A stretch of 64,000 nucleotides of DNA from Muribaculaceae bacterium Isolate-110 (HZI) (GTDB taxonomy: Bacteria; Bacteroidota; Bacteroidia; Bacteroidales; Muribaculaceae): contig RIBL01000008.1 of NCBI GenBank assembly GCA_003762875.1, positions 52,481 to 116,480 on the forward strand, in the 5' to 3' direction. Below are positions 25,958-34,202 of this stretch, piece after piece (position 1 is the stretch's first letter; each line of letters begins with the position of its first letter). The position numbers and the translations under genes were made by a program. Under the pieces are notes generated by a model that saw only the letters and a program-made list of their open reading frames with translations, was not told where the DNA came from and did not search any database.

Positions 25958-27220
25958 ATGAAAGCATTAATGTTCGGGTGGGAATTTCCACCTCACATCC
26001 TCGGCGGTCTCGGCACTGCCAGCTACGGTCTCACTAAGGGTATGTGGGAGTGTGGCGACATGGACATCACGTTTGTAATACCCAAACCTTTCGGCGACGA
26101 AGAGCGTCATTTCGCCAACATCGTTGGCATGTCACAGGTGCCCGTATGCTGGCGCGACGTCTCGCGCGAATATGTGCAGGACCGCATCGGCAATGTCATG
26201 GACCCCGATCTCTACTACCGTCTGCGCGACCATATATATGCCGACTTCAACTACATGCGCACCAACGACCTGGGCTGCATAGAGTTTTCCGGACGCTATC
26301 CCGACAACCTCGTGGAGGAGATCAACAACTACTCCATATGTGCCGGAGTCGTGGCCCGCACGCTCGATTATGACATCATCCACTCTCACGACTGGCTCAC
26401 CTATCCCGCCGGCATCCATGCCAAGCAGGTGTCGGGCAAGCCGCTGGTGATACATGTACACGCCACCGAGTTTGACCGCTCGCGAGGCAAACCCAACCCC
26501 ACAGTCTTCGGCATCGAGAAGGACGGTATGAACAACGCCGACCACATTATCTGTGTGAGCAACCTCACCCGCGACACCGTAATCAACAACTACGGCATCG
26601 ACCCCGCCAAGGTCACTACCGTGCACAACGCCGTGACCCCGCTCACCCCCGAGCAGCTCAATGTGCCCGAACACAAGTCGAAGGACAAGGTGGTGACATT
26701 CCTTGGACGTATCACCATGCAGAAAGGCCCCGAATATTTCGTCGAGGCTGCGGCCAAGGTGCTTAAAAACAACCCCAACGTGCGCTTCGTCATGGCCGGC
26801 AGCGGCGACATGATGAACAAGATGATACTCCTGGCCGCCGAGCGCGGCATCTCCGACCGATTCCACTTCCCCGGATTCCAGAAGGGCAGTCAGGTCTATG
26901 AGATGCTCAAGGCATCGGACGTCTACATCATGCCGTCAGTGTCAGAGCCTTTCGGCATATCGCCGCTCGAGGCCATGCAGATGGGCGTCCCATCCATCAT
27001 ATCCAAGCAGAGCGGATGTGCCGAAATTCTCACCAATGTCATCAAGACCGACTACTGGGACATCGACGCCATGGCCGATGCCATCAACTCGATTGTCACC
27101 TATCCCGCCATGTACAACCAGTTGCGTGAGGATGGTCTGGCCGAGGTCAACCGGATAACCTGGGACAAGGCCGGACGCAAGGTCATCGACATATATAATA
27201 AGGTGTTGAATAGAGTTTAA
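25958..27220 (+). CDS. GT4 family glycosyltransferase, glycogen synthase type
   Basis: The 420-residue GT-B enzyme begins MKALMFGWEFPPHILGGLG, the nucleotide-sugar synthase start. It has HDWLTYPAGI, KVVTFLGRITMQKGPEYFVEAA and PSVSEPFGISPLEAMQMGVP, the last being the donor-binding EX7E-type segment. It likely adds glucose to alpha-1,4 glucan in the cytoplasm, as the cluster suggests. The donor (ADP- or UDP-glucose) cannot be told from the sequence. Confidence 0.88.
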   Translation: MKALMFGWEFPPHILGGLGTASYGLTKGMWECGDMDITFVIPKPFGDEERHFANIVGMSQVPVCWRDVSREYVQDRIGNVMDPDLYYRLRDHIYADFNYMRTNDLGCIEFSGRYPDNLVEEINNYSICAGVVARTLDYDIIHSHDWLTYPAGIHAKQVSGKPLVIHVHATEFDRSRGKPNPTVFGIEKDGMNNADHIICVSNLTRDTVINNYGIDPAKVTTVHNAVTPLTPEQLNVPEHKSKDKVVTFLGRITMQKGPEYFVEAAAKVLKNNPNVRFVMAGSGDMMNKMILLAAERGISDRFHFPGFQKGSQVYEMLKASDVYIMPSVSEPFGISPLEAMQMGVPSIISKQSGCAEILTNVIKTDYWDIDAMADAINSIVTYPAMYNQLREDGLAEVNRITWDKAGRKVIDIYNKVLNRV

Positions 27221-27241
27221 GAGTTAAAAGTTTAGAGTTTA
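27221..27241. repeat. TTTAGAG-family repeat in the glycogen operon
   Basis: The 45-base spacer between the GT4 and GH57 genes begins with AGTTAAAAGTTTAGAGTTTA, one arm of the repeat family. No second arm is present here. Confidence 0.55.
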
Positions 27242-27265
27242 CCACAATCATAATATCGCAAAATA

Positions 27266-28825
27266 ATGAAAGCAATCTGCTTCTACTTCCAGATACATCA
27301 GCCATTCCGTCTGAAAAGATACCGCTTCTTTGACATAGGCAACGACCACTACTATTATGACGACTTTGCCAACGACGACATCATCACCCGCATAGCCGAG
27401 CGCAGCTACATCCCCGCCGCCAAGAGCCTCCTCAAGATGATCGAGGACACCAAGGGAGCCTTCAAGTGTGCCATCTCCATCACAGGCACCGCTCTCGAGC
27501 AGTTTGAGATGTACGTCCCCGAGTTTATCGACCTGCTCAAGAAACTCGCCGACACCGGCAGCGTGGAGTTTCTGGCCGAGACCTATGCTCACTCGCTCGC
27601 ATCGCTTGTCGATCCCGAGGAGTTTGCCAACCAGGTCAAGGTGCATGACGAGAAAATCAAGGAACTCTTCGGTCAGTCGCCCAAGGTGCTCCGCAACACC
27701 GAGCTCATCTATTGCGACGAGCTTGCTCCCCAGATACTCGCCATGGGCTACAAGGGCGTAATCACCGAAGGAGCCAAGCACATACTCGGCTGGAAGTCGC
27801 CCAACTATGTCTACTCGGCCGCCTCTGCCCCCAAACTCAAGATGCTGCTGAAAAACGACAAGTTCTCCGACGATATCTCCGACCGCTTCTCCAACACTTC
27901 ATGGGACGAATATCCCCTCACAGCCGACAAATACATCTCATGGATAGCATCCACTCCTGCCGAGGAGCAGATCATCAACCTGTTCATGAATCTCGAAGTC
28001 TTCGGTGACTTCCAGCCTCGCGAGACAGGCATATTCCAGTTTCTCGAGGCACTCCCCCGCTTCGCTGCCGAGCGCGGCATAGAGTTCTGGACCCCCTCGA
28101 CGGCCGTAAGCAAGCTCAAGGCCGTCGACATCATGCCGGTGCTCCATCCCATCAGTTGGGCCGACGAAGCCCGAGACACCTCGGCATGGCTCGGCAACAA
28201 ACTCCAGAACGAGGCTTTCAACAAGCTCTATAGTGTCAGCGAGCGTGTGCGTCTTTGTGAAGACCGCCGTCTCAAGCAGGACTGGTATTACCTCCAGGCA
28301 GCCGACCATTTCTTCTACATGTCGACCAAAAACATGCACGACGGGTCGGTTCACTCACAGTTCTCGCCCTACGACACTCCGTTTGAGGCCTTTACCAACT
28401 ATATGAACGTCCTGGCCGACTTTATTGTGCGCGTAGAGGAGCAGTATCCCATGTCGATCGAAAACGAGGAACTCTCGGCTCTTCTGACCACCATCCGTAA
28501 CCAGGAACGCGAAATAGAGACTCTCAACAAGGAAGCTGAGTCGATGCGTAAAAACATCGAGCACTTCAACGAAGAGCACCTCCTCCGCGAGCAGCAGGAA
28601 GCAGCCAGGAAGGCCGAAAAGACAGCCGAAAAGAAGCCTGCGGCAAAAAAGACAGCCGAAAAAACGGCTCCCGCTGAAAAGCCGGCTGAAAAGAAGTGCG
28701 CACCCAGAGCCAAAAAGGAAGCCGCACCCAAGAAAGCCTCCAGAAAAGCTGCATCAAAGAAAGTAGCCGAGAAGGTCGAAGCCCCCGCCCCCGAAGTAAA
28801 ACCCGAAGAAGCTCCCAAGGCATAA
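27266..28825 (+). CDS. GH57 alpha-amylase family protein with Lys/Ala-rich tail
   Basis: The 519-residue protein has GH57 motif 1 (QIHQPFRLKRY), the nucleophile segment RNTELIYCDE (Glu146) and motif 4 MNLEVFGDFQPRETG. The position normally held by the catalytic Asp (MDYETFG in relatives as I remember them) is Asn242. A short coiled coil at about 410-445 leads into a tail of some 75 residues made of AKK, AEK and APK repeats, like histone H1 tails. GH57 proteins of this length without the tail usually end near residue 450. It is the third gene of the glycogen cluster. Catalysis is uncertain. Confidence 0.85.
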   Translation: MKAICFYFQIHQPFRLKRYRFFDIGNDHYYYDDFANDDIITRIAERSYIPAAKSLLKMIEDTKGAFKCAISITGTALEQFEMYVPEFIDLLKKLADTGSVEFLAETYAHSLASLVDPEEFANQVKVHDEKIKELFGQSPKVLRNTELIYCDELAPQILAMGYKGVITEGAKHILGWKSPNYVYSAASAPKLKMLLKNDKFSDDISDRFSNTSWDEYPLTADKYISWIASTPAEEQIINLFMNLEVFGDFQPRETGIFQFLEALPRFAAERGIEFWTPSTAVSKLKAVDIMPVLHPISWADEARDTSAWLGNKLQNEAFNKLYSVSERVRLCEDRRLKQDWYYLQAADHFFYMSTKNMHDGSVHSQFSPYDTPFEAFTNYMNVLADFIVRVEEQYPMSIENEELSALLTTIRNQEREIETLNKEAESMRKNIEHFNEEHLLREQQEAARKAEKTAEKKPAAKKTAEKTAPAEKPAEKKCAPRAKKEAAPKKASRKAASKKVAEKVEAPAPEVKPEEAPKA

Positions 28826-28880
28826 TCATGTAATTGACACAAGGGTATGGAAAGATACCCTCATGCAATACACATACAAT

Positions 28881-28930
28881 ATCAGGCCGTCCCCCGCCGT
28901 TGAACGATGGAGGTCGGCCTGATTGTTTTC
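28881..28930 (+). terminator. terminator after the GH57 gene
   Basis: ATCAGGCCG (28881-28889) pairs with CGGCCTGAT (28915-28923) around an internally structured loop. TGTTTTC follows. It lies 55 bases after the stop codon. Confidence 0.7.
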
Positions 28931-28955
28931 ATAGCACACCCAATAGCAAGCCTAA

Positions 28956-28987
28956 AACCTCATAACCTTTGCCCGCAGGCCAAGTAA
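28956..28987. repeat. REP-like hairpin/AGGTTAT unit 2
   Basis: Read on the minus strand: ACTTGGCC, loop TGC, GGGCAAAGGTTATGAGG. One stem pair is mismatched (G-G). It ends four bases before the ATG of the SprT-like gene. Confidence 0.7.
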
Positions 28988-28989
28988 AT

Positions 28990-29679
28990 ATGACACTTGA
29001 ATATATACAGCAGAGATTTGACCACTACAACCGACTGATATTCCGCGGACGGTTGCCGCGCATACCCATAAGGCTGAGCAATGCCAAGACCTATCTCGGA
29101 CAATGCGTATCACGGGTAATCACGCTGCCCGACGGACGTAAAGAGCACACTGACTTCGAGCTGCGCATCTCCACCCGTCTCGACCTCGCACCCGACACCA
29201 TCGACGACACCATCATCCACGAGATGATACATTATTTCATACACTACAACGGACTGCATGACACCTCGGCCCACGGCCCGCTGTTTCGTAGCCTCATGCA
29301 CAGCATCAATATAGCCCACGGACGCAAACTGACCATAAGCCACTGCTCTACGTCCGACGAACGTGCCTCGGCCGACTCTGCACCGCGATGGCACGTCATA
29401 GCCATACTGCGGCTCAATGACCCTGATCCCGACAAAATTGGCATCAAAGTACTGCCACGCACCACCGACAAAATCATACAGTATTACCATCGTGTCCTTG
29501 CGGCCCCGCAAGTTGCCTCCATTGACCTATATCTCCATAGTGCCCCTTTCTTTAACCGTTATCCCGTCTCGGCAGCCATGCGCTATCATCCTGCGTCGCT
29601 CTCCGAGGTTACACCTCATCTTGCCGACGCACGTCGCCTCACTGTTGAAGGTTCAACTATCACTTATGCTAAATATTAA
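28990..29679 (+). CDS. SprT-like zinc metalloprotease domain protein
   Basis: The protein has 229 residues from ATG 28990; a TTG seven codons upstream lies in a repeat. The SprT core is IDDTIIHEMIHYFIHYNGLHDTSAHGPLF, with the zinc-binding HEMIH and a downstream His. The usual C-terminal zinc ribbon is not evident. Eukaryotic relatives (SPRTN) cut DNA-protein crosslinks; bacterial roles are unclear. It stands alone. Confidence 0.78.
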   Translation: MTLEYIQQRFDHYNRLIFRGRLPRIPIRLSNAKTYLGQCVSRVITLPDGRKEHTDFELRISTRLDLAPDTIDDTIIHEMIHYFIHYNGLHDTSAHGPLFRSLMHSINIAHGRKLTISHCSTSDERASADSAPRWHVIAILRLNDPDPDKIGIKVLPRTTDKIIQYYHRVLAAPQVASIDLYLHSAPFFNRYPVSAAMRYHPASLSEVTPHLADARRLTVEGSTITYAKY

Positions 29680-29713
29680 CATAAGTTTATGTTTGTTATT
29701 ATTGGTTAAATAA

Positions 29714-29744
29714 TTGGGGGGGGTAATTTTTATTCGTATATTTG
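29714..29744 (+). promoter_or_regulatory. promoter of the Gly-Thr repeat protein gene
   Basis: TTG (29714-29716), 20 bases, TATATTTG (29737-29744). The predicted 5' leader is about 95 bases before the ATG at 29844. Confidence 0.7.
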
Positions 29745-29843
29745 CTTTTGTTAAATAAATTTAGCATGTTTTTGAGCTAAACTACTATTACTTTATAGGT
29801 CTAAACCAAAAATTTTATCACAATAAACAACAAAACAGTGCTT

Positions 29844-30620
29844 ATGAAGAAAATTTTTACTCTTATTGCAACTGCATTCATGGCATTTAGTGTTAATGCT
29901 CAGTCAGACATAACATTCGGCATCTATACATATGGTGGCACAGGTACAGGCACTGGCACCGGCACAGGCACAGGTACCGGCACAGGCACGGGCACAGGCA
30001 CCGGTACCGGCACAGGCTCATCTGTAACTACACCGTTAACAGGTCTTACCGGTTACACCGAGAGGGGTACTTGCACTTATCAGGTTGTAAACAATGGGAC
30101 GGATACTTATACCATCAAGAACTTTTTGGGTGGATCCGACTATTCGTTTACGATTACCGATACAAATGGTGGTAATAGCAATGTTGTCGGTAATACTATA
30201 ACAATAAATGAGCTGGGTAAATATACAGCCCCGGCCGATTACATCACATTCTCCAAAAACGGAGTTGAGTCAATACGCATCAAGAATGTAACTCCGACGC
30301 CAAATAAGACCAATAGTAAATTGAGCAAAAACGGAGATGAGCTGATTGTCAGATTCGTTGTGTCATATAATAGTTCATTTCAGACCTACAGCAATGGTCA
30401 GTGGAGCAATATGGCAAGCGTAAGTCAGATATTTATTGGTGGTGTGATTCCTAAAATCAAGGATAGCGGTTCGAGTGCCATCGAGGATGTGATTGACAAT
30501 GACGACAACGCCCCGGTAGAATATTACAACCTTCAGGGTGTTCGCATCAATGAGCCTGCAGCCGGTCAGGTGGTAATCCGCCGCCAGGGTTCGAAGGTCA
30601 GCAAGATCGTAGTGCGCTAA
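29844..30620 (+). CDS. secreted protein with 13 Gly-Thr dipeptides and a sorting-type tail
   Basis: The protein has 258 residues from ATG 29844 (signal peptide MKKIFTLIATAFMAFSVNA); a GTG two codons earlier is an alternative. Residues about 32-57 are thirteen consecutive Gly-Thr dipeptides encoded by GGYACN hexamers (29937-30014). The middle is a beta-rich region I do not recognise. The C-terminus is VEYYNLQGVRINEPAAGQVVI, the same tail type as on the two pectin enzymes at the start of the window. Likely exported or surface exposed; function unknown. It is more AT-rich than its neighbours. Confidence 0.7.
   Translation: MKKIFTLIATAFMAFSVNAQSDITFGIYTYGGTGTGTGTGTGTGTGTGTGTGTGTGTGSSVTTPLTGLTGYTERGTCTYQVVNNGTDTYTIKNFLGGSDYSFTITDTNGGNSNVVGNTITINELGKYTAPADYITFSKNGVESIRIKNVTPTPNKTNSKLSKNGDELIVRFVVSYNSSFQTYSNGQWSNMASVSQIFIGGVIPKIKDSGSSAIEDVIDNDDNAPVEYYNLQGVRINEPAAGQVVIRRQGSKVSKIVVR
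29937..30014 (+). repeat. in-frame GGYACN hexamer tract
   Basis: Thirteen tandem hexamers (mostly GGCACA, some GGTACC, GGCACC, GGCACT and GGCACG) encode (Gly-Thr)13. Units are not identical at the third codon positions, so the protein repeat looks selected or the expansion is old. Changes of one unit keep the reading frame. Confidence 0.95.
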
Positions 30621-30622
30621 GC

Positions 30623-30779
30623 ATACAAAAGTTTCAGAAGGACAGAAGAAACAAAAGTCTTAATATCATAGACAGGAGCACAGGTGTTATAATCGCCTGT
30701 ACTCCTGTCTTTTGATTTGTACATCTGTATTCAGATCAAAAAACTTATGATTCTTATCTACTTTTGAAACTTTTGTATC
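30623..30779. repeat. AnAAG palindromic element A
   Basis: The left arm is 30623-30660 and the right arm about 30738-30779. Arm words are ATAC, TTTC, GAC and AAAC, each followed by AnAAG. An inner inverted repeat (GACAGGAG and CTCCTGTC, 30670-30710) sits in the middle. It lies between two same-direction genes. Confidence 0.8.
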
Positions 30780-30822
30780 TTCAATCTTGTTGAAATTATA
30801 CACGTTTTAACGAGATAAAGCC

Positions 30823-32106
30823 ATGCTTACAGCCGAAATCATCCCATCACATAAAGTAGCGCAATGGCTGCTTGTACACATCCACAGGGTTCTCGACATT
30901 TTCGGGCTTGAAAAAGACAAGATGACCGAGGAAATCATCTATGTGGCCATAATTGTAGTCACCGCTATGCTTCTTGGCTGGCTTCTGAGCTATGGCATAC
31001 GACTGTTGATACGCAAGATTGTTGACGTGCGTTCGCCTCAGCTCGCAGCCGATCTGAAAGAGAAACATGTGTTGATACGCTGCTGCCGCATAGTGCCGCC
31101 GCTTGTGATTCTCGCGTTGCTGCCGTTTGCCTTCACTGGCGACTCTGTACTCAATACCATAATAATACGGGCCCTACTGGTCTATACATCCGTTACGGTG
31201 TGTATGGCCATATGCTCGGTGCTTTCATTCGCATGGCTGAGATTTGACAAGGAACGCAACACCAAAAATCTGCCCATCCGCGGCATCCTCGACACAGTGA
31301 TAGGCATTCTGTGGGTCATCACCGCCATAATATGTGTGGCAATCATAGTCGACAAGTCTCCCGCGGCACTTCTCACCGGGCTGGGCGCGTTTGCGGCCGT
31401 GCTGATGCTTGTATTCAAAGACAGCATACTCGGACTCGTAGCCGGTCTGCAACTGTCGCAAAACGATATGCTCCGCGTGGGCGACTGGATTGTGGTGCCA
31501 TCAACCATCGCCAACGGCATCGTGATCGATGTGTCGCTGACGGCCGTCAAGGTGCAAAACTGGGACAACACCATCGTGACGCTTCCTCCCTATACGCTCA
31601 TCTCGGGATCGTTTCAGAACTGGCGCGGCATGAGCGACAGCGGCGTGCGTCAGATAGCACGGTCAATACTTATCGACATCTATTCGGTGACTCAGACAAC
31701 GCCCGATTTTATCAAAAAGATGGTGACACAGTTTCCCCAACTCAAGGCTTATGTCGACAAGGTGCAGACTGCAGGCCATCCGATATTTGACCCCGGACTG
31801 GCCACTGTCAACGGTACTGTCGATACCAATCTGGGACTCTATCGCGCCTATTTGTGTGAATGGCTTCTGGGTCATCCATCCATATCGTCGAGCCGGCAGA
31901 TACTCGTGCGCCTGATGGCTCCGACCGACAACGGTATACCGCTTCAGATATGGTGCTTTACATCCACCACGGCATGGACAGCCTACGAGGCTATCCAGAG
32001 CGCGCTCTTCGAGCATATAGCCGTGACCGCCCCGGCCTTTGGCCTGCAGATCTACAACGATACCTCGGGCGCGGATGTGCTCACCATCGACACGAAGAAA
32101 ATATAG
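30823..32106 (+). CDS. MscS-family mechanosensitive ion channel (YbdG-like)
   Basis: The 427-residue inner membrane protein has five membrane helices in the first 200 residues. The conserved MscS pore/beta region follows: LTGLGAFAAVLMLVFKDSILGLVAGLQLSQNDMLRVGDWIVVPS, then VSLTAVKVQNWDNTIVTLPPYTLISGSFQNW. Length and the extended C-terminal domain match the YbdG branch. It would release solutes on hypo-osmotic shock. It is flanked on both sides by palindromic elements A and B. Confidence 0.88.
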   Translation: MLTAEIIPSHKVAQWLLVHIHRVLDIFGLEKDKMTEEIIYVAIIVVTAMLLGWLLSYGIRLLIRKIVDVRSPQLAADLKEKHVLIRCCRIVPPLVILALLPFAFTGDSVLNTIIIRALLVYTSVTVCMAICSVLSFAWLRFDKERNTKNLPIRGILDTVIGILWVITAIICVAIIVDKSPAALLTGLGAFAAVLMLVFKDSILGLVAGLQLSQNDMLRVGDWIVVPSTIANGIVIDVSLTAVKVQNWDNTIVTLPPYTLISGSFQNWRGMSDSGVRQIARSILIDIYSVTQTTPDFIKKMVTQFPQLKAYVDKVQTAGHPIFDPGLATVNGTVDTNLGLYRAYLCEWLLGHPSISSSRQILVRLMAPTDNGIPLQIWCFTSTTAWTAYEAIQSALFEHIAVTAPAFGLQIYNDTSGADVLTIDTKKI

Positions 32107-32255
32107 AGATACAAAAGTATCATAAGGACAAAAGAAACATAAGTTTTTAGGAATAAACGACAGGAGTACAGGAGATAAATTAATAATCTCCTGTACTCCT
32201 GTCTGTTAAATCAAAAAACTTATGTTTCTTTTGTCCTTATGAGACTTTTGTATCT
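32107..32255. repeat. AnAAG palindromic element B
   Basis: Arms 32107-32148 and 32213-32255 are reverse complements with about one mismatch. Words are GATAC, TATC, GAC and AAAC. An inner 18-bp perfect inverted repeat spans 32159-32203. The element begins right after one stop codon and ends seven bases before the next gene's stop codon, between convergent genes. Confidence 0.9.
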
Positions 32256-32262
32256 ATAATCT

Positions 32263-33405
32263 CTAATTGAGTGACTGAAGGTTGTTTTCGAGCATTTCGA
32301 GAGGAGTCTGTTTCTGACGGCCGGCGGGAAGAGTCTGGGCAGTGCGGCGACCCGACTTGATGTCGTCGACGCGAGCCTGGATAATTTTTTTAATACGTGC
32401 GCGCACCTGCTGGTCCTGACACTTCTCGATCAGCGAAGCCGACTTGAAACTCAGTGTCATGTCGGGCATGTCAAGCGCGCTGTCGGCCATATAGCTCTCC
32501 ATGGCATCCATGTAAGCGTTCCAATCGCCGTTGCGCTCGGCATAGCTCATGAGAGTGTTGAGGCGATAGTGCTCGGGGCGCGGGATGTTGCACTCCTTGA
32601 TGAGAGCGATGAAGTCGTCGAGCTTCTTTTGGTCAAGAGTAAAGCCGCCGTTCTGATTCTTGCGTACGATGGAGCGGGAGTAGCGGTTGAGCACATTGCC
32701 GATTTTATCGTTATATACTTTCTCGCCGAGCAGCGAAGCCATCGATTCGCGGTTTTTGGCAGCGTAGACAAACGAGGGCGCGTAGGGATTGGTGATATGT
32801 TTCACAAAGACCTTGCACAGAGTGGTGTCAGAGGCAAAAGTCTCGGTCTGGCCCTCGAGCATGGCCTCGGCCACAACGTTGGCCTGCTGTGAGCGATAGA
32901 CTTTGCCGAGATATTCGAGGTAGTCGAGCATAAACTGACGGTCGCGGTCGCCGGCCTTGAAGCGAGCTTCCATGGCGGCGGGCCCGTTGTCACCTATATT
33001 GTCGTTGACGCGCTTGATGAAGCCCTGGGCATCACCGCCGCCCACAAAGCGTGCGGCCTCGGTGCCGTCGTTGTTGAAGATTACAAAGGTCGGATAAGCG
33101 TTGATCTGCAGACGCTCGGCAATCTCGGGACCCTCGCCCTGCTCCATGTCGATTTTAATCGACACGAACTTGGGATTCATGAAGTCGCCCACTTCCTGAG
33201 TGGGGAATATCTTGTTGGCCATCATCTTGCATGGACCGCACCAGGAGGTGTAACAGTCGAGAAACACCATTTTGCCCTCCTTTTTGGCCTTGTCGATGGC
33301 ATCCTGGAGACGGGCCTCGTGAGGCATGAACTCAATGCCCTGGGCCGACATTGACAGCGCGCTTGCGGCCATGAGGGCCAGCGAGAATAACTTGCTTAAT
33401 TTCAT
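32263..33405 (-). CDS. thioredoxin-fold protein, secreted
   Basis: The protein has 380 residues from the ATG at 33405, which begins a signal peptide (MKLSKLFSLALMAASALSMSAQ). The thioredoxin fold at about 25-140 has the CxxC active site in SWCGPCKMM and a cis-Pro in NAYPTFVIFNNDG. A helical C-terminal region of about 240 residues has no named domain I recognise. It is likely a periplasmic thiol-disulfide enzyme. A TTTG-N18-TATCTTTG promoter is at 33443-33472. Confidence 0.82.
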   Translation of the reverse strand: MKLSKLFSLALMAASALSMSAQGIEFMPHEARLQDAIDKAKKEGKMVFLDCYTSWCGPCKMMANKIFPTQEVGDFMNPKFVSIKIDMEQGEGPEIAERLQINAYPTFVIFNNDGTEAARFVGGGDAQGFIKRVNDNIGDNGPAAMEARFKAGDRDRQFMLDYLEYLGKVYRSQQANVVAEAMLEGQTETFASDTTLCKVFVKHITNPYAPSFVYAAKNRESMASLLGEKVYNDKIGNVLNRYSRSIVRKNQNGGFTLDQKKLDDFIALIKECNIPRPEHYRLNTLMSYAERNGDWNAYMDAMESYMADSALDMPDMTLSFKSASLIEKCQDQQVRARIKKIIQARVDDIKSGRRTAQTLPAGRQKQTPLEMLENNLQSLN

Positions 33406-33442
33406 TGATGGATAAATGTTTGGTTTAGATAAAACTTCGGAG

Positions 33443-33472
33443 GCAAAGATAAGTGTTTTTCCCAATAATCAA
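33443..33472 (-). promoter_or_regulatory. promoter of the thioredoxin-fold gene
   Basis: On the minus strand TTTG (33469-33472), 18 bases, TATCTTTG (33443-33450). The 5' leader would be about 35 bases. Confidence 0.6.
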
Positions 33473-33540
33473 ATGCAACAAAAGCCCAAAAGTTACCTCC
33501 CCGACAAAAGATTTTTCTAAAGTAAAGTGTGTAAGTCGGT

Positions 33541-33975
33541 CTATCGGATGTCGTTGATGTCGTCGTCATCGTCGTCGAGGAAGTCGAAGTCCCAGCCGTC
33601 GGAGAGTGATTCGGTGAACTCGGCGAGGTCGCGGCCTTCGCGCTTGGTGGGACGGCCGAGGCCTTTGCGACGGTCTATGAAGCCTGAGATGCGCACTACG
33701 TCGAGGAGGTCGAGCTCGCTCTTGGGGGTGATGTTTTCCATGTAGTCGGGCACGAGGCGTGCGCCGAGGCGGTTTTGCGCGAGGGCTTTGACTCGGAATG
33801 AGTATGTTACAGGAGGCTTGCGGACGTTGATGATGTCGCCTTCCTTGATGGTGCGGGAGGGTTTGACGGCGACTCCGCCCATGAGTACCCGCCCTTTTTT
33901 GCATGCTTCGGTGGCTACGGTGCGGGTCTTGAATATGCGCATGGCCCAAAGCCATTTGTCAATGCGTACTTCCAT
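33541..33975 (-). CDS. S4-domain RNA-binding protein, Hsp15-like
   Basis: The 144-residue protein starts with an S4 domain (MEVRIDKWLWAMRIFKTRTVATEACKKGRV), the pattern of Hsp15/HslR, which in E. coli binds 50S subunits carrying a stalled nascent chain. A C-terminal Gly/Arg-rich stretch (RRKGLGRPTKREGRD) leads to a very acidic end (DFLDDDDDDINDIR). Function by homology. Confidence 0.85.
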   Translation of the reverse strand: MEVRIDKWLWAMRIFKTRTVATEACKKGRVLMGGVAVKPSRTIKEGDIINVRKPPVTYSFRVKALAQNRLGARLVPDYMENITPKSELDLLDVVRISGFIDRRKGLGRPTKREGRDLAEFTESLSDGWDFDFLDDDDDDINDIR

Positions 33976-33980
33976 GTTGT

Positions 33981-34084
33981 TACTTGCCCTTCGGGCAAAG
34001 GTTATAAGGTTATTACTTGGCCTGCGGCCAAAGGTTATAAGGTTATTTTTTGCCTTGCGGCAAAGGTTATGAGGTTATAAGGGG
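33981..34084. repeat. REP-like hairpin/AGGTTAT cluster 3
   Basis: Three plus-oriented units follow one another: TTGCCC TTC GGGCAA, TTGGCC TGC GGCCAA and TTGCC TTGC GGCAA. Each is followed by AGGTTATAAGGTTAT or AGGTTATGAGGTTAT. Stem bases differ between units but always pair. Confidence 0.88.
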
Positions 34085-34132
34085 AGGCTTGGTCGGCGGA
34101 GGGTTGTGTGTGTTCTATACTACAGTCGGAGG

Positions 34133-34202
34133 TTAACATTTCAACTTTAACATTTCAACTTTAACCTTTCAACTTTAACCTTTAACCTCTATACTTTAGC
34201 CT
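34133..34202. repeat. TTTAGAG-family repeat with tandem 14-mers
   Basis: CATTTCAACTTTAA-type 14-mers occur three times in tandem (about 34136-34179), followed by ACCTTTAACCTCTATACTTTAG. The tract ends at the pth stop codon. Confidence 0.75.

Noticed and set aside
29937..30014. Phase-variable simple repeat switching the gene on and off
   Set aside because: The unit is six bases, so gain or loss of units keeps the frame; length variation of the protein is possible but not on/off switching.
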